This document shows, in pieces, positions 32,483 through 41,994 of a DNA stretch of 64,000 nucleotides. The DNA lies in contig NZ_FOOT01000004.1 in assembly GCF_900113285.1 (NCBI RefSeq), forward strand, positions 186,001 through 250,000. Direction: 5' to 3'. Both the position numbers and the translations under genes were made by a program. The stretch's first letter is position 1; every line of letters begins with the position of its first letter. This DNA is from Pontibacter chinhatensis (GTDB taxonomy: Bacteria > Bacteroidota > Bacteroidia > Cytophagales > Hymenobacteraceae). The notes beneath the pieces are model-generated. The model saw nothing but the letters and a program-made list of their open reading frames with translations. It ran no database searches and was not told the DNA's origin.

Positions 32483-35400
32483 CTCCCAAACGCTCTAACT
32501 CTATAACTTCCCCGGGTTTTTCCCAGAACTGGCGGCTGTAGATACGCTTGTAGGGCCAGTGGCGCTGGCGCAGCAGTAGCGGAATATCGGCGTGCGTGTG
32601 GCGAACCGAGAGGGCGCTAAAGTATAAATCATCGTCGGTGAGCACCACGCTTTGGTAGGTTGATTCCTTTACCACCGTCAGGTCGGCGAAGGGGACCTCG
32701 GGCTTCAGGTGCGGCACCTGTTGGGCGAGTATTTCCTTGAGCAGTGGCACGCGGGCAGGCATCCTTTCCTGCTTCGGTTCATACTCAAAATAGCGGCGGC
32801 TGACCTGCTGCGCATAGTGCAGGTAGTCTTTCAGGAGCTTTGGCCCGGCATGGGTGGTATGCTCTACCTGCAGCTGCTCTGCCCGGATGCTGCTGACGAC
32901 CACTACCTGTTGCTTGGCGCGCGTCACGGCCACATTCAGGCGGTTCTCGCCCCCGCTCTGGTTCAGGCTGCCAAACTGCATCGCCATTTTGCCCTTATCG
33001 TCCGGCGCGTAGCCCACTGATAGGATGATTACTTCCTTTTCATCGCCCTGGATGTTCTCGATGTTTTTGACCAGCACCGAGGCAGGTATAGTTATACTTT
33101 GCTCCTGGGCTGCTTCCTCCAACAGGTCCTGCACCAGCATCTGCTGGTTGTAGTTGAAGGTAATCACGCCCAGTTCCTCCTGCCCGGCCTGCAGGTACTG
33201 CAGCACCAGTTCCACCACGCGCTGGGCCTCGGCCAGGTTCTGGTTGTCCTGCCACAGTCCGTGCACTTTCACAAAGGTGATGGCGGGCTGACGCGCGTTC
33301 GCGTCCTGCAATTCTGGTATGAGTTCCAGCTTGTTTTGGTAGAAGTAGCGGTTCGAGAACTCGATGAGCTCGGGGTAGCGGCTGCGGTAGTGCTGCGTGA
33401 GCATGGTCTGCGGCAAGTATAACCCGCACAGCTCCAGCAAGGATTCCGCCGACAGTTCCTCTACTTCGTCTTCTCCTTCGGCCCCGTTCCAGCGGGCGCG
33501 GTAGATGTCGGAAGGCTTGAGCTGCTGCGCATCGCCGGCCACTACCACCTGCTTGCCGCGCAGCATGGCCGGGATGCCGGTTTCGGCATAACACTGCGAG
33601 GCCTCGTCAAAAATCACCAGGTCGAAGCAGCGCTCCAGCGGCAGCACCGCCGACACGGTCTCGGGCGAGGCCAGCCAACAAGGCACTAAGTCCAGCATCT
33701 CTTCGGAGAACAGGGCAAACAGCTTACGCAGCGGGTAGAGGCTACGCTTCTTGCTCACCTGTGCGTGCAGGCGGCGGTAGGTCACCGGGTTACCGAGGCG
33801 GTTTAGCTCGATGTCCTTGTACGCCTGCTCCCGGAGCCGCGAGAGCACGATTTCCTGGCTCAGCTCCTGCTTTTGCTGCAAGAGTAGTTGCAGTTCTTCC
33901 TCCAGTCGCTCCAGTTCGCCATTGCTCGGCATGCGTAGTTCCGGGTGTTGCCCCTCTAGTTCGTGCAGCCAGGCCAGGTAGAGGCTATTGAGTAGCAGCG
34001 CCTCGCCTTCCTCCGCCGTTTTGATAGGTTGTTCCAGCAGCAGCTCGGCTACTTTTCGCTCTGGGCCGGTGAAGGAAGTCAGCAATGCATCAAAGGCCAC
34101 CAGGGGCTCGAACACCTCCGGCAGCTCCAGCAGCAGGTCTTGTTTATACGTTTCGTCCTTTACGAGTCGTGAGATTTGCCCTTCTGTGAGCCATTGCAGC
34201 CACAATTTATACTTTGTTTCTGCCTCGTTTATACTTTGCGTAAGCGTCTGCAGGTGCTCGGGCAGCTGCACCAGACTCAACAGCTTTTCGTGCAGCACCT
34301 GCTCCTGGTGCAACTGGCGCAGCAGTTTGTGGGCCTGGATGGCGTCCTCCACCGCCTTCAGCTTTTGCAGTACCTCGCTGGGGTGTTGGGTAATCTTCAG
34401 GCCCAATTTTATGCGTTGGTTGATACCCTGCATCAACTCCACGGCTTGCTGGCGCAGCTCCAGGCGCCGCTGCAGTTCGCCTACGCCTGCCGCATCCAGC
34501 TCCAGTTTATACTTGGCCAGCGCCTTTTTCAGCAGCTGCTTCTCGGGGGCAAAGGCCCAGGTAAGGCGACCTAACAGCTGCTTTTGCTGCTCCTCATACT
34601 TGGCTACGGCAGATTTCACCGAAACTAAATCCTCGGTGGCAATGGCCGCGTCTGGGGCCGGACAAACCAGGTACAATTCCTTTAGTTGCAGCACCTGCTG
34701 CTGCAGTTCCTTTGGTTCTGCCTGTCGTTGCAGCAAAGGCCAAAGCGCCTGCTCTACCTCCTCCTGCGCCAGCAGCTCCTGCAGCCGGGTGACTTCGGCT
34801 AAGGCGGAAGTATAAGTCGGCAGCTCCTCCAGCGAGAACGGGTAGCCACTCAGGTCATTTATACTTCGCTGCAGCCTGGCATGCTCCTCCGGCAAGGACT
34901 CAATAACCTGCGCCAATTCCTGCCGCTCCTGGAAAGTATAGCTTTCCATGCTGCGGCGCTCTTTCCACACAAAGTCCTCCTTTTGCCAGGGGATGGCTTT
35001 TTGCAAATACTGGCGCAGGCGCGGCAGAAACTCCGTTACGGTCTCGGCAGTCAGGTTTTTAAAGTATGGGTTTAGCGGGATGTGCGGCTGTTGCAGGCTG
35101 CTGCGCAAGTATAACTCCTTGGGCGACCAGCCGCAGCGGCTCATGTTGAAGAGGGCGGTTTTAAAGGCTTGCAGCTTCTCCAGGTTTTTGTTGATGCCGC
35201 GGCTCACTTCCAGAAAGGTGCGGTCGGTGTAGATGCTGTTGAGCGCCAGGTTCTGCTTTTTATACTCTTCCAGACGGTCGATTTGCTCGCGCAGCTGGTT
35301 AAAAATCGCCTTGCGGTCGGCGTTGATGTCGTGCACAAGCGCGGCAAAAGCACCCAGCCCCTGCCGCGAGAGCCGCTGGTGCACGACATCAAGCGCGGCG

Positions 35401-36419
35401 CGTTTCTGGCTCACCACCAGCACCTTCTTGCCTCTGGCCGTAAAATCCGACACCAGGTTACAGATAAGCTGCGACTTGCCCGTGCCCGGCGGCCCCTGCA
35501 CCACCACCGACTGCCCCTGCTTTACCGCCTGCAGCGCCGCCTCCTGCGCCGCATCCAGGGCAAAGGCCGTGAAGGTATGCTGCGCCTGCGTGCTCAGGGT
35601 TATACTTTCCTCAGGCATGCCGAACAGCTGCTCCATTTCCTGCAGCTCGCCCTGCTCCAGCAAGGTATCATAATCGGTCAGTAAATAGGAGGCTGCCTGC
35701 GGGAAGATGCCCAGCACCGCCTCCTGCTCCAGTTCCAGCTGCCCCGGTTTATACTCCGCCTCGTAATCGGCTTTTTTATAATCTGTAAAGCGCTTGAGTT
35801 TATCACCGAAGAACTCGCGGCCGGCGTTTATACTGAGCTGCTGCTCTTTCAGGAGCTCGTATACCTTGGTGCGGAACTCCAGCGGGTGCTGCGGCAGCGT
35901 GCTCAGGTCCAGTTCCAGCAGCTCCTCGGCCAGCGGCGTGCCCATGTAGTGCGCGTAGGCCAGCAGAAAGCTCTGGTTAAACTGCGGCGGCTGCGCCTCG
36001 TCGGGTTGCAGTTCCCACTCCTGCGCCGCGTTTACCTGCAGCTTTACCGGGAAAAACAGCAGCGGGCTCCGCACGGCCGTACCGTCCGAGAACTTGCCGT
36101 GCACAAAGGGCCAGCCCAAGTATAACTCGCGGCTGCCGCGCTCCTCAAAAATCATCTCGGCCTTGCGCTTGATAAACCGCAGGCGGCGACTCACCGCAGC
36201 TACGGGTGCGTGGCGGCTATCGGCGTAAGGACTCAGGGGGATTTTCTTTCTGCCACTCAGCAGCTTCTCCAGCACCTCAAAGGCAGGCTTGCCGTTAACG
36301 AAGTCCAGCGCCTCCACGTCCTGGTGCAGCTCCCGGTACAGGCGCAGCAAGACCAGGGCCCTGTTGCCGGAGCCGAGGTTGAGGAGTCTGCGTCTGTAGT
36401 GTTTGAGAATGTCTTTCAT
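32460..36419 (-). CDS. DUF4011-type superfamily 1 helicase with C-terminal nuclease-like domain
   Basis: A 1319-residue protein. Residues 1-300 are the DUF4011 region (RRRLLNLGSGNRALVL, then LYLGWPFVHGKFSDG and RSPLLFFPV). Walker A GPPGTGKS is at 309-316. A helical insertion spans about 400-780. The second helicase half has DLVIFDEASQCYAETG, VVVAGDAQQLKPSD, HYRSRYPELIEFSN and RLNVAVTRAKQQVVVVSS. The last 100 residues align with the Vsr-like MTES_1575 domain, but its acidic core ECDG reads as TDDD, so nuclease activity is doubtful. Its final residues come from a GAGTTAGA repeat. DNA or RNA substrate is unknown. It could be a standalone repair or defence factor; no partner gene is adjacent. Confidence 0.88.
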   Translation of the reverse strand: MKDILKHYRRRLLNLGSGNRALVLLRLYRELHQDVEALDFVNGKPAFEVLEKLLSGRKKIPLSPYADSRHAPVAAVSRRLRFIKRKAEMIFEERGSRELYLGWPFVHGKFSDGTAVRSPLLFFPVKLQVNAAQEWELQPDEAQPPQFNQSFLLAYAHYMGTPLAEELLELDLSTLPQHPLEFRTKVYELLKEQQLSINAGREFFGDKLKRFTDYKKADYEAEYKPGQLELEQEAVLGIFPQAASYLLTDYDTLLEQGELQEMEQLFGMPEESITLSTQAQHTFTAFALDAAQEAALQAVKQGQSVVVQGPPGTGKSQLICNLVSDFTARGKKVLVVSQKRAALDVVHQRLSRQGLGAFAALVHDINADRKAIFNQLREQIDRLEEYKKQNLALNSIYTDRTFLEVSRGINKNLEKLQAFKTALFNMSRCGWSPKELYLRSSLQQPHIPLNPYFKNLTAETVTEFLPRLRQYLQKAIPWQKEDFVWKERRSMESYTFQERQELAQVIESLPEEHARLQRSINDLSGYPFSLEELPTYTSALAEVTRLQELLAQEEVEQALWPLLQRQAEPKELQQQVLQLKELYLVCPAPDAAIATEDLVSVKSAVAKYEEQQKQLLGRLTWAFAPEKQLLKKALAKYKLELDAAGVGELQRRLELRQQAVELMQGINQRIKLGLKITQHPSEVLQKLKAVEDAIQAHKLLRQLHQEQVLHEKLLSLVQLPEHLQTLTQSINEAETKYKLWLQWLTEGQISRLVKDETYKQDLLLELPEVFEPLVAFDALLTSFTGPERKVAELLLEQPIKTAEEGEALLLNSLYLAWLHELEGQHPELRMPSNGELERLEEELQLLLQQKQELSQEIVLSRLREQAYKDIELNRLGNPVTYRRLHAQVSKKRSLYPLRKLFALFSEEMLDLVPCWLASPETVSAVLPLERCFDLVIFDEASQCYAETGIPAMLRGKQVVVAGDAQQLKPSDIYRARWNGAEGEDEVEELSAESLLELCGLYLPQTMLTQHYRSRYPELIEFSNRYFYQNKLELIPELQDANARQPAITFVKVHGLWQDNQNLAEAQRVVELVLQYLQAGQEELGVITFNYNQQMLVQDLLEEAAQEQSITIPASVLVKNIENIQGDEKEVIILSVGYAPDDKGKMAMQFGSLNQSGGENRLNVAVTRAKQQVVVVSSIRAEQLQVEHTTHAGPKLLKDYLHYAQQVSRRYFEYEPKQERMPARVPLLKEILAQQVPHLKPEVPFADLTVVKESTYQSVVLTDDDLYFSALSVRHTHADIPLLLRQRHWPYKRIYSRQFWEKPGEVIELERLGVREPGVE
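32477..32503 (-). repeat. Inverted copy of the GAGTTAGA / TTTGGGAGTTAG repeat
   Basis: Read on the minus strand it gives GAGTTAGAG-CG-TTTGGGAGTTAGAG, matching the repeats at 31048-31085. It encodes the C-terminal ELERLGVRE of the helicase and brackets the YwqK-like gene. Confidence 0.7.
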
Positions 36420-36554
36420 GAGGTACTGCCACGTAAACGAAAGAAGTCGGCGGAAAGTCTAAGCCAGCAAAGCAAGTTAGCAGGAAATAATGGGAGTTGG
36501 CATATAAAAACCGTGGCAAAAAGGTATCTTGCCTCCCCTTAATCAGTAACTTAC

Positions 36555-37322
36555 ATGCTTAGCTCTGTTTTATCCGCGATTATTTTTCTGCTGCTCCCCT
36601 TCCTGTTTCCCAGCAAACCCAAGCCGGTAAAAGACTACGATAAGCTGCTGCTGGTAAATGAGTACAAGTATAAAATCTACGAGGTCTTTTCCCTTATCCC
36701 GCTTTTCTTCATTACAGGCGTTATCTGTTACGTTTTCTACCTGTTGGGCAACGACGTGCAGGAAGTATACTTCCGGGGCCGGGAGGCAGATTTTGCCATC
36801 TACCCGCCGGCCTCTTTCTGGCTGGCGCCCGGCATGTGCTTTGGCATCGGCTTACTGATGCCGCCAATGGAGTTGCTCTACCGCCTGATGCTGAAGGAAG
36901 AGTACCCAGTATACCTGGAGTACACCAACCGCAAGTATGGCTTTGATGGATACAGGGTGGTGCGGTTTCTGGGCAGGGGCTGCCTGCTTGCCGGAATCAT
37001 AGTATCCGTGCTGGGTCTGGGCTGGTACAAGGAAATCAAGGACGGCAAAATTATTATCGGTGATTTCGGCTCGCTCACACCACAGGCATACACGATGCAG
37101 CAAATTGAGTCTGTTACGCACTACAAGTATAAACGCAACTCTAAGGGCGAGGCAGTGGCAGAACCGCATTACAAAATCCGCTTCTCCGATGGCCGGGTAT
37201 GGGACACGTCGCGCAATTTTCATGAGGTGAGCCAAGAGAAGTATGACGCCATTGTGGCGCACCTGCTCTCCCATACCGGCCTTGCGCTGGAGCGTCAGGA
37301 AACAGACGCAGCAGCGCAGTAG
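36555..37322 (+). CDS. Hypothetical membrane protein, 255 aa
   Basis: Unrecognised. There are hydrophobic segments at about 4-17, 47-68, 90-115 and 137-157, with a soluble C-terminal third that looks like a PH- or bPH2-like beta domain (DGKIIIGDFGSLTPQAYTMQ, then YKIRFSDGRVWDTSRNF). It starts with ATG at 36555, 135 bp from the divergent helicase. The tail is Gln/Ala-rich. It could be a small membrane signalling or envelope protein; no function can be given. Confidence 0.7.
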   Translation: MLSSVLSAIIFLLLPFLFPSKPKPVKDYDKLLLVNEYKYKIYEVFSLIPLFFITGVICYVFYLLGNDVQEVYFRGREADFAIYPPASFWLAPGMCFGIGLLMPPMELLYRLMLKEEYPVYLEYTNRKYGFDGYRVVRFLGRGCLLAGIIVSVLGLGWYKEIKDGKIIIGDFGSLTPQAYTMQQIESVTHYKYKRNSKGEAVAEPHYKIRFSDGRVWDTSRNFHEVSQEKYDAIVAHLLSHTGLALERQETDAAAQ

Positions 37323-37450
37323 GCCGTTAGGTTTTAAGGCCGGTGATTTTTCGCCTGATACTGCCGATCCGTATTGGCGCTATGCAACATTTTTAGTAAG
37401 ATGCAGTTCTTCTAAAAGTATAGCCAAATTCATTTATTACTGCTAAATCA

Positions 37451-37458
37451 TACCTTTG
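37451..37458 (+). promoter_or_regulatory. -7 promoter element of the hydrolase gene
   Basis: TACCTTTG is an exact TAnnTTTG match, 19 bases before the ATG at 37477. Confidence 0.45.
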
Positions 37459-37476
37459 CTCCATAAACCATCCAGA

Positions 37477-38565
37477 ATGAAGATAAACTCACACCCGGTT
37501 ATACTTCTGCTCCCGGTGCTGTTGTGCCTTGTGCTCTCGTCCTGCAACAGAGACAAACCCATCCCCCCTATTGCGCCCCTGGAGGGCTACACCACCACCA
37601 AGCAGTACCCCGGCAACGTGGGCGACGAAAGCCTGGATGACTGGAAAAAGGAGCTAAAGGACATTGAGGTGGTGCAGGTAAAATCCACGATGGATGGCAA
37701 GGTGGAGCCGGCGCTGTTCTACGAGTCGAAGTCTACCCGCAAGAAGCCATTGCTGGTGCTGCTGCACAGCTGGAGCAGCGGGTATTTACAAGTGCCCTCC
37801 ATCCCGTTCGCGCTCTGGGCCGAGAAGTATGACTGGGCTTTTATCCAGCCTAACTACCGTGGGGTGTTCGAGCAGCCCGAGGCCATGGCCTCTGACGTAG
37901 CCATTCAGGATATTGTGGACGCCGTGGACTACGCCATGCAGCACGCCAACATCGACTCCTCGCGCGTGTACCTGGTGGGCTCCTCAGGCGGCGCCATGAC
38001 AGCCCTGGTCACGGCCAGCCGTCACCCTGACATTTGGGCGGGCGTAGCGGCCTGGGTGCCGGTGTTCGACATCCCGGAGTGGTTTGAGTTTAACCTCTAC
38101 TACCCGCACCGCAAGTATAACAGCCAGATTGTGGCGGCGCTGGGAGGCGAGCCCCTGCCCGGCACACCCGCCGAGGCCGAAGGCAAGCGCCGCAGCCCCA
38201 GCACCCAGATTCACCAGGCCAAGGAGGTGCCCATCTTTTTGGCCCACGGCATAAACGATTTGCTCGTGCCGCCGAGTCACTCCATCCGCGCCTTCAATAT
38301 CTTAGCGGCTCCCTCCGATACCATCTCCAAGGCAGACATGGATTACATCGTGAAGGAGCAGGCCTTGCCGGAGAGCCTGCAGGGCCAGGCCGAAGAACCA
38401 TACTTTGGCGCCTCAGACCCGGAGGTAGTCTTTAGCAGGCAATCCAATAACGTGAGGCTGGTGCTGTACGTGGGCGTGCACGACATGGCCTATAACTCGA
38501 CCCTGCTCTGGCTCAACGACCAGCAGAAGCCACAGCCGCAGCCGGCCGTAACGCAGACCAGGTAA
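37477..38565 (+). CDS. Prolyl-oligopeptidase-like alpha/beta hydrolase lipoprotein
   Basis: A 362-residue serine hydrolase. With the ATG at 37477 it has a lipoprotein signal (MKINSHPVILLLPVLLCLVLSSC), the cysteine in LSSC. The catalytic serine lies in VYLVGSSGGAMTALV (GxSxG). An acidic residue is likely in HGINDLLVPPSH and the His in VGVHDMAYNS. The HSWSSG segment forms the oxyanion region. It is probably periplasmic, acting on peptides or acyl esters; the substrate cannot be inferred. The Nudix gene follows 53 bp downstream, with an inverted AAGTATA pair between (38587-38612). Confidence 0.85.
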   Translation: MKINSHPVILLLPVLLCLVLSSCNRDKPIPPIAPLEGYTTTKQYPGNVGDESLDDWKKELKDIEVVQVKSTMDGKVEPALFYESKSTRKKPLLVLLHSWSSGYLQVPSIPFALWAEKYDWAFIQPNYRGVFEQPEAMASDVAIQDIVDAVDYAMQHANIDSSRVYLVGSSGGAMTALVTASRHPDIWAGVAAWVPVFDIPEWFEFNLYYPHRKYNSQIVAALGGEPLPGTPAEAEGKRRSPSTQIHQAKEVPIFLAHGINDLLVPPSHSIRAFNILAAPSDTISKADMDYIVKEQALPESLQGQAEEPYFGASDPEVVFSRQSNNVRLVLYVGVHDMAYNSTLLWLNDQQKPQPQPAVTQTR

Positions 38566-38617
38566 ACCTTTGCACCGGTACATCAAGTATAAAGTTTACA
38601 CATTTATACTTTAAACG

Positions 38618-39097
38618 ATGCCCACTCAAGCCGATTCCCATCAGCCCAAACCCAAGTTTCCTACGGTAGACCAGGTATCCTCGGGCGGTGTGGCTTTTCG
38701 GACGGGTGAGGCGGGTGTGGAGGTGGCACTCATCTCGGTAGGGCAGCAGCAGCGCTGGCAGCTGCCCAAAGGCATTGTAGATACCGGCGAGGCGCCTGAG
38801 GCCACTGCGGTACGGGAGGTGCGCGAAGAAGCGGGCATAAACGCTGAACTCATCCAAAAGCTGGACACCATTGAATACTGGTATGTAGGAGACAAAGGCA
38901 AGCAGCGGGTGCGCTTCCATAAATTCGTGCACTTCTTCCTGCTGCGCTATACTTCCGGCGACATCAAAGACCATGACTGGGAGGTGAACGAGGCCCGCTG
39001 GGTGCCGCTGGACGAAGCCATACAGTTATTATCGTTTAAAACGGAACGGCAGGTGGTGGAGAAAGCAAAGGTCTTACTGGAAAGTATAACGTTGTAA
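38618..39097 (+). CDS. Nudix hydrolase
   Basis: A 159-residue cytoplasmic protein with an intact Nudix box: GIVDTGEAPEATAVREVREEAGI, with the Gly, first Glu, Arg and the two metal Glu in place, at about residues 50-72. The substrate may be a dinucleoside polyphosphate or sugar nucleotide; the N-terminus SSGGVAFRTGEAGVEVALIS resembles the Ap4A-hydrolase-like group. It precedes the methyltransferase gene by 44 bp. Confidence 0.9.
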   Translation: MPTQADSHQPKPKFPTVDQVSSGGVAFRTGEAGVEVALISVGQQQRWQLPKGIVDTGEAPEATAVREVREEAGINAELIQKLDTIEYWYVGDKGKQRVRFHKFVHFFLLRYTSGDIKDHDWEVNEARWVPLDEAIQLLSFKTERQVVEKAKVLLESITL

Positions 39098-39141
39098 TTC
39101 GCGCACCAGCCTTTACTATAGCTCATTTTAATCAAGACGGA

Positions 39142-39981
39142 ATGACAACAGCATCAAAAGAATCATCTGAAGAAAAATACCTGCACGGCTACTCGCCGGA
39201 GGAGCAGCAGCGCCTCTACAAGCAGGCCAGGTTTATGGAGAACAAGATTTACTCTGATATTGATTTTTCCACCGTTACCAAGCTGCTGGAGGTAGGCTGC
39301 GGCGTAGGGGCTCAGTCCGAAATCCTGCTCCGTCGCTTTCCGCACCTGCACCTGACGGGCATCGACTATTCGGAAAGGCAGATTACACAGGCGGGCAAGT
39401 TTCTCGCTACCATTCCGTATGCCACCGACAGGTATGAGCTGAAGCAGGAAAACGCCATGGACATGAGCTTCACCTCGCAGGCTGATTTTGACGGGGCTTT
39501 CCTGTGCTGGGTGCTGGAGCATATACCGGAGCCGGCCCGGGTGCTGTCGGAGGTGCGGCGCGTGCTGAAGCCGGGCAGTCCGGTTGTGATTACTGAGGTG
39601 CTTAACTCCAGCTTCTTCGTGGAGCCTTACTCGCCGAGCGTGCTGCAGTACTGGATGCGCTTCAACGATTTGCAGTACGACATGGGCGGCGACCCCTTTG
39701 TGGGCGCCAAGCTCGGAAACCTGCTGCAGTCGGTTGGCTACAAGCGCATCACCACCGAAACCAAAACCTACCACCTCGACAACCGCAACCCGGCCAAGCG
39801 CGCCGAGATGATCGCCTACTGGACGGAGCTGCTCCTAAGCGGCCTGCCGCAGCTGCTGGAAGCCGGTTACGTGGATGCAGAGGTGGCTGATAAGGTGAAA
39901 GAGGAGATGCAGGTGGTGGCGAAAAGCCCGAATGCGGTGTTTTTCTACACGTTTGTGCAGGCAAAGGCTTTTACGTCTTAA
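39142..39981 (+). CDS. Class I SAM-dependent methyltransferase
   Basis: A 279-residue methyltransferase. Motif I is VGCGVGAQSE at 51-60, followed by the acidic LTGIDYS and the DGAFLCWVLEHIPEPARVL motif with RVLKPGSPVVITE. The arrangement is that of small-molecule C- or N-methyltransferases (UbiE-like). The target is unknown. It ends before a terminator and the long repeat-bearing gap. Confidence 0.9.
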   Translation: MTTASKESSEEKYLHGYSPEEQQRLYKQARFMENKIYSDIDFSTVTKLLEVGCGVGAQSEILLRRFPHLHLTGIDYSERQITQAGKFLATIPYATDRYELKQENAMDMSFTSQADFDGAFLCWVLEHIPEPARVLSEVRRVLKPGSPVVITEVLNSSFFVEPYSPSVLQYWMRFNDLQYDMGGDPFVGAKLGNLLQSVGYKRITTETKTYHLDNRNPAKRAEMIAYWTELLLSGLPQLLEAGYVDAEVADKVKEEMQVVAKSPNAVFFYTFVQAKAFTS

Positions 39982-40003
39982 GTAGGGCAAATGGCTGTTG
40001 GGT

Positions 40004-40037
40004 AAAAGCCCCTCCCCTAAAACAGGAAGGGGCTTTT
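40004..40037 (+). terminator. Terminator after the methyltransferase gene
   Basis: AAAAGCCCCT (40004-40013) pairs with AGGGGCTTTT (40028-40037), followed by GTTT. The outer stem is fully matched. Confidence 0.8.
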
Positions 40038-40116
40038 GTTTAAGTTAGAGATTAGGTTGTGATTGAGGGAGCGGTGGTTATACTTTTATACTTGCTGTTT
40101 TATACTTTATAGCTCC

Positions 40117-40404
40117 TGCTGGCGCAAGCATCAGCTTGTAACTTCTTATACTTCGGATTAACTTCCCTAGCCACCGCTTCCTGCAACCGGAGCCAAGCTA
40201 TACTTTCAAACTACAGTTCATCCTCTAGTTCCCACCAATCTATTGTTTCATCTCAGACTTTGGTGCCCTTCTAGGCCGGGAGGCCTCGCCTTCGGTCATC
40301 GCGCGGTGTACATTTCCTTTGCTACCCTTCGGTCGCAATGCCCTTAGCGGGCACCAGAAATCTACAAGGCGCCCAACCCAAAGGCTGGGAAGCAGTTCGA
40401 TAGC
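40117..40404 (-). repeat. Composite intergenic element, copy A (inverted)
   Basis: Read on the minus strand this stretch matches copies B (48,953-49,384), C (60,289-60,652) and D (63,370-63,700). The order runs from GCTATCGAAC, through CCCAGCCTTTGGGTT and GGGAACTAGAGGATGAAC, to GCGCCAGCAG. It is the shortest copy and lacks the TGTCATCTCGA element beside it. It contains no credible ORF. Confidence 0.8.
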
Positions 40405-41041
40405 CACAGCCTTTGCTATGCAACAAGTATAGACTGTCCCCTTGAGGGGACTATAGGGGTGTAATCGTTAACAGAAACTCCCCTCCTTAGCCAAGGGGGG
40501 CAGGAGTGGTTGGACCCAGCACTGCTAGACATCTCTCCCCTGTTCTAACAAACCTGGGCAAAAGGTAAGGTTTTACACCTGTCTCTACAGAAAAGTGCTG
40601 ATTAAACAGTTCTCTTTAGCAAAAATGAGGTAGCGCCGTAGTTATTGGCCTACGTTTAGTCGGAGAGCACGAGTATCACAAGGCACCTTACCTCAGAATA
40701 AACAGACATAGGCCCAGCCAAAAATTAAATACAATAAATAAAGCAATAAAACACTTATTACCAGCACTTTACAACCAAAAAGCTGCCGTATAATACACTG
40801 TAATCTTAGTGTTTCAGAATCTGTTGAGGTCTACTTGGAAGCACACCCCCAAGAGCAACATACTTCTACTCAATTTTGAACTTCTTCAAAGTTCCTATCC
40901 GCTCCGGATACCTGATGTGAGGACTTTAACCATCTCCGTCCCAGAAAGGAAGTTTAAGCATCTGGATACTTCCGCCGCTCTATAGACTTGATAGCTGTAC
41001 CAGGCCGATTGTATTCCTCTCCTCTTCTTAATTCTATAGCT
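40405..41041. other. Non-coding AT-rich stretch
   Basis: After the repeat comes a CCCCTCC/GGAGGGG-type hairpin module (about 40,480-40,530), then about 500 bp of AT-rich sequence with no ORF, tRNA or clear promoter. It may be a decayed gene or the regulatory region of the following lipoprotein gene. Confidence 0.4.
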
Positions 41042-41923
41042 ATGAAAAATTTTTATTTGGTTTCCCTCCTTCTCCTCTCCATCACTTTCATGTCATGTGA
41101 TGACGATGATGAGTCAAACTCAATCCAACCAACAGACACGGAGCAACCGGAGTTAAACATTACGACTACTCTAGGCATTGATACTTTCCTGATAATTGAG
41201 AGCATCGAGTTAAAGATTAAAGTAGAAGACAATATGGGGATTAAGGATACACGGGTATACCTTGCCGATCCTGAAGGCACCAGAAGTATGGTCTTAGAGC
41301 GAACTGAACCTTATCTTCGCAATGCATTCAGGGAGTTGGATGTGAGCATTCCATTAGGTAAAGACTCCCCTACCGGAACCTACACAGTAATGGTGGAGGC
41401 CGTAGATCAGGCACAAAATATGGTAAAAGACTCAACCACGGTTACTGTGCACGCGTCTGCGCTGGGCCGATCCGAGTTTAGCCGGATTGTCTCCAACATA
41501 AATAATATAACCGTTCTGCATGCCATGGATTGGTTCGGTTATAATTTAATGGAAGGGATTCAGTTTAATGAGGCTGCGTTTAACCTCGGGTTCTTTCTTA
41601 TAGCCAATACAAACCTTGTGGCAACTGAAAGGGACTTTGCCATTTCTCACACCGAATGGGAAAACTTCGTAACAGATTTCAATGTGGAAGGTGAGGATTG
41701 GGCAACATGGGATGCGGACAAGGACAACTTGCTGAACAATGTTGAGTTTGACCAGATGCTTAGCAAGCTAAACCTCTTCTCGGAATGGGATACAGACAAA
41801 AATGCCCTGATAAAAGGTGAGGAACTGGGAAGCGGCATATTCGACCATTGGGATAACAACCAAGACGGGTTGTTAACCAGATATGAGTATATGGATAAGT
41901 TCTATACCTACCTGGATCGCTGA
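41042..41923 (+). CDS. Lipoprotein with DUF4625-like domain and EF-hands
   Basis: A 293-residue lipoprotein; the ATG at 41042 gives signal MKNFYLVSLLLLSITFMSC followed by an acidic DDDDE stretch. Residues 30-135 resemble the DUF4625 beta-sandwich (IESIELKIKVEDNMGIKDTR, then GTYTVMVEAVDQAQNMVKD). The C-terminus has three EF-hand-like loops: DADKDNLLNNVEF, DTDKNALIKGEEL and DNNQDGLLTRYEY, which should bind calcium in the periplasm or at the surface. The domain pairing is unusual. Composition is more AT-rich than its neighbours and no AAGTATA lies inside. Role unknown. Confidence 0.75.
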   Translation: MKNFYLVSLLLLSITFMSCDDDDESNSIQPTDTEQPELNITTTLGIDTFLIIESIELKIKVEDNMGIKDTRVYLADPEGTRSMVLERTEPYLRNAFRELDVSIPLGKDSPTGTYTVMVEAVDQAQNMVKDSTTVTVHASALGRSEFSRIVSNINNITVLHAMDWFGYNLMEGIQFNEAAFNLGFFLIANTNLVATERDFAISHTEWENFVTDFNVEGEDWATWDADKDNLLNNVEFDQMLSKLNLFSEWDTDKNALIKGEELGSGIFDHWDNNQDGLLTRYEYMDKFYTYLDR

Positions 41924-41994
41924 TGAACGGAGAGGGCCTTTAACGTCAAGGCTAAAGTGTAAGCCTTATACTCAAACTGTCGCTTCTGAGCCTT

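Noticed and set aside
32460-36419. Defence island around the DUF4011 helicase
   Set aside because: Neighbours are a MORN-type protein, a membrane protein, a hydrolase, a Nudix and a methyltransferase of small-molecule type. No toxin, restriction or integrase gene is present.
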